Translations under genes and position numbers: made by a program
Assembly: GCA_028726465.1 (NCBI GenBank)
Contig: JAQYQB010000012.1
Coordinates: 1 to 64,000, forward strand
Length of the DNA stretch: 64,000 nucleotides
Reading direction: 5' to 3'
Source: Mycobacteriaceae bacterium
Lineage (GTDB): Bacteria > Actinomycetota > Actinomycetes > Mycobacteriales > Mycobacteriaceae
Notes under the pieces: model-generated
The model's database searches: none
What the model saw: only the letters and a program-made list of their open reading frames with translations
What the model was told of the DNA's origin: nothing
In this document: one piece after another, positions 1 through 9,500 of the stretch
Numbering within the stretch: position 1 is the stretch's first letter
How the letters are laid out: the number at the start of each line of letters is the position of its first letter

Positions 1-141
1 GTCGACGCCGACACTCCGCACTCGGTATGGCAAGCCCCGTCGACTTTGAGAACCGCATTGGTCTAACCACCAGCAGAAAAGAAATAGCTGCCTAACCACT
101 AGGTAGCTCCACTACGTGTCCACGATTTGCGGGCAACCCCA
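1..141 (+). mobile_element. IS3-family insertion sequence, right end (partial)
   Basis: The left edge of the window lies inside an insertion sequence. The plus strand encodes the C-terminus of an IS3-family OrfB transposase (3-95). After its stop, a terminal sequence ends in CA near position 141, as expected of IS3-family elements with 5'-TG...CA-3' ends. The lipoprotein gene on the other strand begins immediately beyond this point and loses its reading, so 141/142 is inferred to be the insertion boundary. The left half of the element and any target duplication are outside the window. Confidence 0.75.
3..95 (+). CDS. IS3-family transposase OrfB, C-terminal fragment
   Basis: The plus-strand frame starting at position 3 reads RRRHSALGMASPVDFENRIG and ten further residues before a TAA at 93-95. 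RRHSALG..SPVDFE is the characteristic last block of the rve integrase core of IS3-family transposases (typically RRHSALGxxSPxxFE). The 5' part lies upstream of the window. The fragment is too short to choose an IS3 subgroup. A full copy would act on the IS ends by a DDE mechanism. Confidence 0.8.
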   Translation, partial: RRRHSALGMASPVDFENRIGLTTSRKEIAA

Positions 142-277
142 TTAGGGGATTTTGTGGTTCAGTGCCGTTAGCTAGTACGTAGTTGCCTCCGGCGGACGAT
201 CCGTCACTCCCACAGGCAGCCAACCCAAGGGTCAGGGAACCGGCTGCCAGGGTGGCAATGATCTTCTTAACTGTCAT
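92..277 (-). pseudogene. peptide ABC transporter binding lipoprotein, truncated by IS
   Basis: The ATG at 277 begins a lipoprotein signal peptide (MTVKKIIATLAAGSLTLGLAAC) with the lipobox LAAC. This is followed by GGNYVLANGTEPQNPL, the start of corynebacterial family-5 (DppA/OppA-type) substrate-binding proteins, which normally run to about 500 residues. Homology stops after about 45 residues, exactly where the IS3-family end begins. The last 17 or so residues before the stop at 92 are read from IS sequence. A GGAGGT at 291-296 precedes the start by 13 nt and is separated from it by a run of eight Gs on the plus strand (278-285). The product would be a useless lipopeptide, so this is a dead gene. 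An upstream ATG at 358 in the same frame has no signal-peptide logic and was not used. Confidence 0.75.
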
Positions 278-659
278 AGGGGGGGGAGATACCTCCATGC
301 TTTGGGTGCAACCCTGCCACTCGGGATAACAGCAACTGAGCTGCACCGGCATTTTCATGAGACTAACCTGTGATGAGGTTGCACTCTAAGCTACCGTGTG
401 TAGCCAGTCACAGTGATCTGTTTCATGAAAATAGCGTAGAAAATTAGCAAAACCCGGCAAAGAGGCGTCTCAAGATATTCCAAAGCTCTGTGACGTGGAT
501 AAATACTTCCGCCCAATCAGCCAATAACCACCCCTGTTAAGGGGGTGATGCTAGCTCTAGGTCACAGTTTACGAGCTCTCTCCTGCTTAAAAACATCAGG
601 GTTTTACCCCTGCACAGTTCGTAGCGAAGTTAGACGTTGACCCAGCGCAGCAATTAGAC
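278..659. other. intergenic region, no gene seen
   Basis: This 382-bp stretch is AT-richer than its surroundings and has no plausible coding frame. It holds the poly-G run and GGAGGT of the truncated lipoprotein gene and a short hairpin (CACCCC 529-534 with GGGGTG 542-547). The hairpin lies downstream of the DUF262 gene but lacks a T tract, so I do not call it a terminator. Confidence 0.5.
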
Positions 660-3053
660 CTAATTAAATCGTTTCAGCTGCCTCAGCAATGCCGATACAG
701 TGCCATTGACAACTGCGTTTCGGTATTGGCCCGAGAGCAGCTTGTCGACAGCAACCAACGACTGAAAAGCCGCCGCGATTTCCTCCGGCTCAAGCTCTGA
801 CTCAGTCGCTTCCGTGAGCAAATTCCCCGTATCCCGCATGGGTAGAGGCTCGGGAAAATGGCTTGCCATTGCGCCTTCAAGCCCAGCACGCAGGGGAGCA
901 ATATCCTCTTCGGTAGCGTCCGTCCCCTCTAGCGCTTCGAACTGCGGCAAGTATTTAATGACATCGGAGAAACACCCTTCTTCCTCAGCTTCTTCTTCCC
1001 TAGCGGGTTCCGGGCGCAGAGTGAATACCAATTCATCTGGGTCCAAATCGAGGTGGGCAAAAAGACTCCGCAGAATCGTCATTTTGTCGCGAGTGGAATT
1101 TCGAGTCGTCACCCACAGCTCAGGAACAATTTCTTCCTGATACCTATTGGCAGGTTTCGCCCCCGCAGTGAATCCGACTGAAGGTCCTGCCGCATACGCA
1201 AAGATGTCATCCCTTCTCTGCGTCACGAAGTGCTTAATCAGGGAACGCATCAGCTCCCTGTAGCTACTAACCGCCACAGACATCTCATCGAAATCGTAGG
1301 CAACGATTCTCCGGTTGCTAAAGTCCGTGTCCTCCCCCATGGGAATCTGCGGCAGGGGTTCCCGCTTCGGCTCGAATTCGCTCGAAGGCATCGGCCAGTA
1401 CGTCAAAGCCTGTTCAACCAAGTCATCGGTACGGCGACGCATCTGTTCCACGCCCCATTCGTTTTCGGTCTTGACCAATCGATTGAGCCGGTAAGGCGAA
1501 GCGTTAAAGCCCTCCTCAACCGTCTTCTTCAATTGGAACGAATAGTTGGAGTATTCGGAGTTGTACCCAGTAACGGTCAGATTGCCGATACGGTGCAGCC
1601 AAGTCTGATGAATCTCTTCGGCCTCCGGCCCCAAGGATGCTCGCCACTCCTTTGTGAGCGTTTGCGGCATAATGTGCTCGACGGACAAGTCTCCTCTCTC
1701 AAGTGCGTTCGCAATGTCCACGGTGTCCTTAGAAAACCCATTTTCCAGGCATTCAAAGAGATACCGCCGGTTCTGAGCGCGGAAGTTGAAGAAGTTCTTA
1801 GTCTTGAATGCTTCAGCGAATCTCTCGTCATCCGGAAACTCGCCGGATGTATCTGCGCGCCGGTAGAGCAGGAATGCAATCACATCAGCGATGGAAGCCC
1901 CCCCATGTCGAATTCTTCGAGCCTCGCTGTACAGGGTGGCAAAGATCTTATTTAGAGCATTCGTCTGCAATCCCACCACAAGGCGCCGGAAAATGTAGGA
2001 ATCGATGAGCTCTACAGTCTTAGCAAAGTCATCAGCGGAAATGGCACCTTCCCGATAGTCCGCCAACAGGGGCATCAACGCCGGCATGGCCACCTCGTGC
2101 GGGGCAAGATTTAATCGACGCAGCCTCTTGTCAGCGTAGGGGACCCCAGTCTGCGCGGAGTTGAGATCCCGGAAATACTCGGAATAGTCGCGCATTAAAC
2201 GCAACGTTTCTTCTACTTCCCGCCCCTCATTCACCAAGAACTTCTTGAAAGCGTCATACAAGGCGTCAAAACGAGGCATCCTACGAGTACGAGACACCAA
2301 GTACAAACGAATAAAGGTATTCGTCTCGAACGAGACGTTATGCTCGATTCGGTTCCAAAAGTCCTCGTACAGGCGGTTTTGCACGTCCACGGGCTGCCCC
2401 ATAAGGACCAAGTTACGGATCTTGTCCGCCTCGGTAAGACTCTTACCTGTTGAATTCAAGGACTCGAAGATTCGCTGCGGCTCATCGTGCGGTTCTAGAT
2501 CGAGAATCATCGCCTGTAGACGCCCGATGGCTTCCCAGAGCTCATCGCCGTTTAATTCACCAGCTACGATCCGCTCCCGGAAATAGCGGTAGTTCGCGGT
2601 GGCGTTGGAGCGCTCATTAAACTCTTGCCCGGTCAGCAGCCGCCGGTAAGAATCCATGTCGTCTTTGACTGGCTTCAGTTTGAGCTTCGGTTCTGCGACA
2701 GTGGAGCCGGAGTTTTCTAGATAGTTACGCCGCAGTCTGTCGGCCAACTCTGGGTCTTCCGATTCGATTTCCTCAGCATCTAGCGAATCCACCAAAGCCA
2801 AGATAAGCAGGCTAACGGTCGTGATACGTTGCTGACCATCAATGATAACCCAACGAAATTTGGTCTCCGGGTTCCCCACGACTGCCCCGAAGAAATGTTT
2901 TAGACGCCCTTGTTTGATGACCTCAACAAGATCATCAAACAACCTCGAGCACTGTTCTTCACTCCAGTCATAATTGCGTTGGTAGACGGGGATAACAAGC
3001 TCCGTGTCGTTGCCGTCAAATATCCGAACAATGTCGTTTACGTCGCCTCTCAT
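660..3053 (-). CDS. DUF262/DUF1524 (GmrSD/SspE-like) defence nuclease
   Basis: A 797-residue protein. The N-terminal DUF262 domain carries IPVYQRNYDW (21-30) and the signature IDGQQRITT (71-79), the ParB/Srx-like nucleotide-binding motif of this family; FESLNSTGKSLTEADKIRN follows near 200. A DUF1524 HNH-type nuclease segment follows, with SVEHIMPQTL (about 457-466) and HRIGNLT (about 487-494). About 250 further residues form a C-terminal extension I cannot assign. The GmrSD/BrxU/SspE families couple NTP use to cleavage of modified phage DNA, so a type IV restriction role is likely but inferred. The ATG at 3053 is preferred over the in-frame TTG at 3062 because CATAAT ends 8 nt upstream, suggesting a leaderless start. 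It stands alone beside a truncated gene and an IS end, as expected of accessory defence genes. Confidence 0.85.
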   Translation of the reverse strand: MRGDVNDIVRIFDGNDTELVIPVYQRNYDWSEEQCSRLFDDLVEVIKQGRLKHFFGAVVGNPETKFRWVIIDGQQRITTVSLLILALVDSLDAEEIESEDPELADRLRRNYLENSGSTVAEPKLKLKPVKDDMDSYRRLLTGQEFNERSNATANYRYFRERIVAGELNGDELWEAIGRLQAMILDLEPHDEPQRIFESLNSTGKSLTEADKIRNLVLMGQPVDVQNRLYEDFWNRIEHNVSFETNTFIRLYLVSRTRRMPRFDALYDAFKKFLVNEGREVEETLRLMRDYSEYFRDLNSAQTGVPYADKRLRRLNLAPHEVAMPALMPLLADYREGAISADDFAKTVELIDSYIFRRLVVGLQTNALNKIFATLYSEARRIRHGGASIADVIAFLLYRRADTSGEFPDDERFAEAFKTKNFFNFRAQNRRYLFECLENGFSKDTVDIANALERGDLSVEHIMPQTLTKEWRASLGPEAEEIHQTWLHRIGNLTVTGYNSEYSNYSFQLKKTVEEGFNASPYRLNRLVKTENEWGVEQMRRRTDDLVEQALTYWPMPSSEFEPKREPLPQIPMGEDTDFSNRRIVAYDFDEMSVAVSSYRELMRSLIKHFVTQRRDDIFAYAAGPSVGFTAGAKPANRYQEEIVPELWVTTRNSTRDKMTILRSLFAHLDLDPDELVFTLRPEPAREEEAEEEGCFSDVIKYLPQFEALEGTDATEEDIAPLRAGLEGAMASHFPEPLPMRDTGNLLTEATESELEPEEIAAAFQSLVAVDKLLSGQYRNAVVNGTVSALLRQLKRFN

Positions 3054-3250
3054 ACTCGCCAATTATGCCTGAACCTAAGCAGGCGGCGGATCAAATGTCT
3101 CCCTGCGACCAACACCAGTAGGCAAATGGCTTTCGCTTGATACCCCCCGATCACGCAAAAGACCTCCTATAACTCGGCCATCTGCGCATCGCAAGGCCTT
3201 TGGCTTGCCGTCGGAGACTTTCAGCAAGAAACTCGCAACCTAATATTCAC

Positions 3251-3264
3251 GTTATCTAGATAAC
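3251..3264. promoter_or_regulatory. 14-bp perfect palindrome upstream of the DUF262 gene
   Basis: GTTATCTAGATAAC is a perfect 14-bp palindrome about 190 bp upstream of the DUF262 gene and 300 bp upstream of fas, in an AT-rich stretch of the divergent intergenic region. It is a possible operator for either gene; no regulator is recognised. Confidence 0.4.
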
Positions 3265-3396
3265 TACTTAGTTTCGACGCCTGGGCGCTGCCGCCGCACA
3301 GTAACTGGGCCCAGCGAAACCGCTCCCGGCAGATTCGCGTCCGCGCCCGGCGGATTCGGCGCCGGCCGCGCGAGGAAGTCACCCGCCCCCAAAATA

Positions 3397-3410
3397 TGAG
3401 TAATTACTCA
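3397..3410. promoter_or_regulatory. candidate fas operator, extended dyad
   Basis: TGAGTAATTACTCA is a perfect 14-bp palindrome. The dyad extends, after one mismatch on each side, to AAAT...ATTT (3392-3415). It lies about 160 bp upstream of the fas ATG, just where the base composition changes from GC-rich to AT-rich. Corynebacterial and mycobacterial fas genes are controlled by TetR-type FasR regulators, so this is a natural candidate. I cannot recall the FasR consensus well enough to claim a match. The rest of 3054-3567 holds no gene. Confidence 0.45.
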
Positions 3411-3567
3411 CATTTCGCGCGTGGCGGTACGTCTGCGGCTGTGGGATGGGTTACTGTGTCTAGACCGCATTGATTTCCTATTGCTAACAACATAGTTCTC
3501 AGCAACAGGAGAAGTTGGTGCCACGCAAGTTGTTGCCAAATCCAGAAAAATCGAGGTAGACACCTAT

Positions 3568-6500
3568 ATGTCTTTGACTCCCTTGTTGACGTTAAACGCC
3601 GCTGAGACCTCACCGGCCCTCCTTTTCGCCGGCCAAGGTTCCCCCTGGCAAGAGGCAGTGGCCGCCGCCGGAGCGAGCCCGCAGGCGGAGCAGTTGACCG
3701 GGTTGCTCGCCCAGGTGCGCGTGGCCGCCGGCCCGGTGGCCCGGACCATCGCCTCCACCTGCCCGGGCGTGTTCGAGCGCCTGGAGTCCCTGCTGAACAG
3801 CCCGGAGGCCACCAGCGCGGAGGCCGCGGCCACGGACAAGCCCGGCGCGCCGGCCGCCGAGGCCGTCGACGCGGACGCCTTCCCGGCCTACTCGGTACCG
3901 GGCATCGTCCTGGGCCAGATCGCCGCCGTGGGCCAGCTGCGCGACCTCGGCCTGAACGTGGATGCGGCGCAGACCGCCGGCCACTCGCAGGGATCCCTGG
4001 GCGCGGCCGCGGTGGACAACCCACAGGACGCTCTGCTGCTGGCCGTGCTCATGGGCACCGCCGCGGCCCAGGTCCACGGCGCCCACGACACCCGCAGCCA
4101 CATGCTCTCCATCCGGGGCCTGGACCGCACGCAGGTGGAACAGCACTTGGCCGGTGAGGCCGCCGTGGCGGTGGTCAACGGCCGCCGCCACTTCGTCATC
4201 GCTGGCGCGCCGGAGGACCTGGCCGCCACGGAGACGGCCATCGCCACCGCGGCCGCCGCCTTCAACGAGCGCCTGGAGTCCCGCGAGTTCGGCGGCGACG
4301 AGCTCGCCCCCGTCTTCGACTACCTGCCGGTGGCCCTGCCCTTCCACCACGCCAGCCTGGCCGGCGCCGTCGAGCGCACCGTCGAGTTCGCCGGCAAGTG
4401 CGGGCTCGACGAAGACTTCGCCCGCACGCTCGCCCAGCAGATCCTGGTCGACGAGCACGACTGGCCGGCCACCGTCGCCGCCCTGGACGCCGACTACCTG
4501 CTGAGCCTGGACAAGGGCCTGACCAAGCTAACCCAGCCGCTGGTGGCCGGCACCGGCGTGGCCATCGTGGACGCCACCACCGCCGCCGCCCGCAACGCGC
4601 TGGCCACCCCGGGCAACGAGCTGCCGGAGGGCACGGACTACTCCGAGTTCGCCCCGCGCCTGGTGCGCCTGCCGGACGGCGGCGTCTACACCCAGACGCA
4701 CTTTTCCGCCGCCACGGGCCTGTCGCCCATCATGCTGGGCGGGATGACGCCGACCTCGGCGGACGCGGACATCGTCGCCGCGGCCGCCAACGCCGGCCAC
4801 TGGACCGAGCTGGCCGGCGGCGGCATGTACTCGGACGAGGTCTTCACCGAGCACCGCAAGAACCTGGAGGCGCAGCTCAAGCCGGGCCGCACCGTCCAGT
4901 TCAACACCATGTTCTTCGACCGCTTCCTGTGGAACTTGCAGTTCGGCCAGGCGCGCATCGTGCCGAAGGCCCGCGCGGCCGGCGCCCCGTTTAACGGCGT
5001 GTGCGTTTCCGCCGGCATCCCGGAGGTCGACGAGGCCACGGCCCTGCTCGATCAGCTGCACGCGGACGGCTTCCCCTTCGTCTCCTTCAAGCCGGGCACG
5101 GCCCGCCAGATCCAGGACACTCTGAAGATCGCCGCCGCCAACCCGGACTCGGTCATCCTCATGCAGGTCGAGGACGGCCACGCCGGCGGCCACCACTCCT
5201 GGGTCAACCTGGACGACATGCTGCTGGCCACCTACGCCGATATCCGCGCCCACCGCAACGTGCTGCTGGCCGTCGGCGGCGGCATCTCCTCCCCGGAGCG
5301 CGCCGCGACCTACCTGACCGGTTCTTGGTCCACCGACTACGACCTGCCGGCGATGCCCGTCGATGCCGTCTTCATCGGCACCGTCGCCATGGCCACCAAG
5401 GAGGCCAAGGCCACCGACTCCGTCAAGCAGCTGCTGGTCGACACCCCCGGCGTGACCCCGAACGACAACGGCGGCTGGGTCGGCCGCGGCCAGGGCACCG
5501 GCGGCGTGGCCTCCTCCCAGTCCCACCTGCTGGCCGACATCCACGACCTGGACAACTCCTTCGCCAAGGCCTCCCGCCTTATTACCTCCCTGCCCATCGA
5601 GGACTACGACGCCTGGCGCGAGGACATCATCGCCGCGCTCGCCAAGACCTCGAAGCCCTACTTCGGCGACGTGGAGACCATGACTTATGCCGAGTGGGTC
5701 AACCGCTTCGTCGAGCTGGCCCACCCCTTCGCCGATCCCAGCTGGGACGACCGCTTCCTCGACCTGCTCCACCGCATCGAGGCGCGCCTCAACGCCGCCG
5801 ATCACGGCGAGATCGACACCCTTTTTGCCACCGTCGACGACGTCGCCGACGCCCCGGCCGCCGCCGCCCGGCTGCTGGAGGCCTACCCGGAGGCAAACGA
5901 GGTCCAGGTCTCGCCGCGCGATGCCGCCTGGTGGATCTCCCTGCACTACAAGCACGTCAAGCCCATGCCGTGGGTGCCCGCCATCGATGGCGATCTCAAG
6001 ACTTGGTTCGGCAAGGACACCCTCTGGCAGGCCCAGGACGCCCGCTACACCGCCGACCAGGTCCGCATCATCCCCGGCCCGGTGGCCGTTGCTGGTATCA
6101 CCAAACTCAACGAGCCCGTCGCCGAGCTGCTCGCCCGCTTCGAGCAGGGCACCACGCAGTCCCTGGAGACCGCGGGCCAGCAGCCGGTCGAGGCTTTCTC
6201 CCGCCTGGCCGACGCCCGCGATGCCGCCGCCTTCCTGCGCGCCGCTCCCACCCTGGTCTGGCACGGCCACCTGATGGCCAACCCCGCCTACGAGATGGAC
6301 CCGGACGCCTACGACCTCATCCAGGACGAGGACGGCAACTGGTCCATCCGCATTACCGCGGACTCCTACTGGGACAACCTGCCGGAATACGAGCGCCCCT
6401 TCTACGTCCGCGAGGTCACCGTCCCGGTGGACCTGCCGGCAGACGTGGCCACCGGCGGCTCCCCGGTCGTCTCCGACGAGCGCCTGCCCGACTCCGTCTT

Positions 6501-9500
6501 CGCCCTCCTGTCCGGCCTGGCCGGCGTCGGCTCCACCGCCGAGCAGGGCGACGAAATCACCGAGATGCCCCAGATCGTGCCGGGCTCTATCACCGAGTCC
6601 ACCCCCTTCGGCGTCGCCCACTATTCCTTCCACCTGCCGGCCTCCCTCCTGTCCGCCCACACCGCCGTGACCGGCGCGGCCCTGCCGGCGAGCACCCCGG
6701 CCGAGGAGGCATCGGCCAGCCCCGCCGCCGGCACCCCGGACGTGCTGGTCGGGCCCTGCTGGCCGGCCATCTACACCGCCCTGGGCTCCGGGCAGCTGGA
6801 GGATGGCTACCCGGTCATCGAGGGCCTGCTCAACGCCGTCCACCTCAACCACGTCATCGACGTGCGCGTCCCGCTCGAGGAGCTGGCCGACCGCCGGCGC
6901 ATTGACGTGACCTCCTGGTGCTCGGCCATTGAGGAGTCCAGCTCCGGGCGGATCGTCACCGTCGAGTTGGAGCTGCGCGACCACGCCAGCGGCGAGGTCG
7001 TGGCCACCCAGATGCAGCGCTTTGCCATCCGCGGCCGCGCCCACGGCCACAACCAGCCCAGCCCCGCCCCGGAGTGGGGCGGCGGCAAGTCCGCCGCCAA
7101 GGTGGAATCCACACCGCGCTCCTTCCTGGACCGCGCCGTGGTCACCGCCCCGGCTGACATGACCCCCTTCGCGCTGGTCTCCGGCGACTACAACCCGATC
7201 CACACCTCCGCCAACGCCGCCGGCCTGGTCGGCCTGTCCGCCCCGCTGGTGCACGGCATGTGGCTGTCTGCCACCGCCCAGCACCTGGCCGGGCGCCAGG
7301 GCCGAGTGGTGGGCTGGACCTACTCCATGTTCGGGATGGTCCAGCTCAACGATGCCGTAGAGATCACCGTCGAGCGCGTCGGCCGCAAGGGCATCCACGC
7401 CGCCCTGGAGGTCACCTGCCGCATCGACGGCGAGGTCGTCTCCGTCGGCCAGGCCCTGCTGGCCCAGCCGCGCACCGCCTACGTCTACCCGGGCCAGGGC
7501 ATCCAGGCCCCCGGCATGGGCCGCAGCGACCGCGACGCCTCCCCGGCCGCCCGCGAGATCTGGCGCCGCGCTGACCGGCACACCCGCGACCACCTCGGCT
7601 TCTCCATCCAGCAGATCATCGATGAGAACCCGACCGAGCTGGCCGTACGCGGCGAGGTCTTCCGCCACCCGCAGGGCGTGCTGCACCTGACCCAGTTCAC
7701 CCAGGTCGCCCTGGCCGTGGTCGCCTACGCCCAGACCGAGCGCCTCCGCGAGGCCGACGCCCTGGCGTCCGGCTCCTACTACGCCGGCCACTCCCTGGGC
7801 GAGTACACCGCCCTGGCCTCGCTGGCCAACATCTTCGACCTCGAGGGTGTTATCGACATCGTCTACTCCCGCGGCTCCGCCATGGGCTCGCTGGTCCCGC
7901 GCGATGCCGAGGGCAACTCCAACTACGCCATGGCCGCGCTGCGCCCGAACATGGTGGGCATCCCGGCCGAGGACGTCGCCGACTACGTCGCCGGCGTGGC
8001 CGAAGACACCGGCGAGTTCCTGGAGATCGTCAACTACAACATCGCCGGTCAGCAGTACTCCGTGGCCGGCACCAAGGCCGGCCTGGCCGCGCTGCTGGAA
8101 AAGACCAACGCCATCAAGGACCGCGCCGTGGTGATGGTGCCGGGCATCGACGTGCCCTTCCACTCCCGCGTGCTGCGCGACGGCGTGCCGGCGTTTGCCG
8201 ACAAGCTGGACGAGCTCCTGCCGGAGCAGCTCGACCTGGACGCCCTGGTCGGCCGCTACGTGCCGAACCTGGTGGCCCGCCCCTTCGAGCTGACCCAGGA
8301 CTTCGTCGACGCCGTCGCCCCGCTGGCGCCCTCCGGCCGCCTTGACGACCTGCGCGTGGACGACATGGACGACAACCAGCTGGCTCGCCTGCTCATGATC
8401 GAGCTGCTGTCCTGGCAGTTCGCCTCCCCGGTGCGCTGGATCGAGACCCAGGAGCTGCTCTTCGGCCGCGTCGACCAGATCATCGAGGTCGGCCTGGCCA
8501 GCTCCCCGACGCTGACCAACCTGGCCCAGCGCTCCCTCGCCGTGGCCGGGCTCGAGCTGCCCGTCTTCAACGTCGAGCGCGACCAGGACCAGGTCATGCT
8601 CGCCGACGTCCGCTCCGCCCCGGCCACCCCGGCGCCGGAGGAGTCCTCGGCCGCGGACTCGGACTCCGCAGCTGAGCCGAGCGCCACTGCCGCTGAGCCG
8701 GCCGCGGCCCCCGCGCCTGCCCAGCCTGCTGCCCCGGCTCCGTCTACGCCTGCTGCCCCGACGGCCGCCCCGGCTGCAGGCGCCCCGGCCGCTGCCGCCC
8801 CGGAGCTGAACTTCGACGCGGCGCAGGCCATCATGGTGCTCTTTGCCTTCCAGAACAAGATCCGCCTGTCCCAGATCAATGACACGGACACCGTCGAGGA
8901 GCTGACCAACGGCGTGTCCTCGCGCCGCAACCAGCTGCTGATGGACATGTCGGCCGAGATCGGCGTTCCCGCCATCGACGGCGCCGCCGATGCCGACGTC
9001 GCCACCCTGCGCGAACGCGTCAACACCGCCGCGCCCGGTTACGCCGCCTTCGGCTCCGTGCTCACCGAGGCCATCGGCTCCCGCCTGCGCCAGCTCTTCG
9101 GCGCCGCCGGGCTGAAGCCGGCCTTCGTGGGCGAGTACGTCACCGGCACCTGGGGCCTGCCCGAGTCCTGGACCGCCTTCGTGGAGGCCGAGGTACTCCT
9201 GGGCACCCGCGCGGAGGACTCCGTGCGCGGCGGCAGCCTGGCTACCCTGCCGGATTCGGCCAGCTCCAAGTCCGCGGTCACCGACCTTCTGGACCAGGCC
9301 ATCGAGGCCGTCGCGGCGGATCACTCCGTCACCGTCAGCAAGGGCGCGGCCAGCTCCGCGGCCGGCGGCGGCGTGGTGGACTCCGCCGCGCTGGAGGCCT
9401 ACGCCGAGACCGTCACCGGCGAACACGGCGTGCTGGCCACCGCCGCGCGCCAGGTGCTCGACCAGCTGGGACTTACCCCGGAGGAGACCACGCCCGAGGC

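Noticed and set aside
529..547. Hairpin CACCCC/GGGGTG as terminator of the DUF262 gene
   Set aside because: The stem is short and no T tract follows in the leftward direction.
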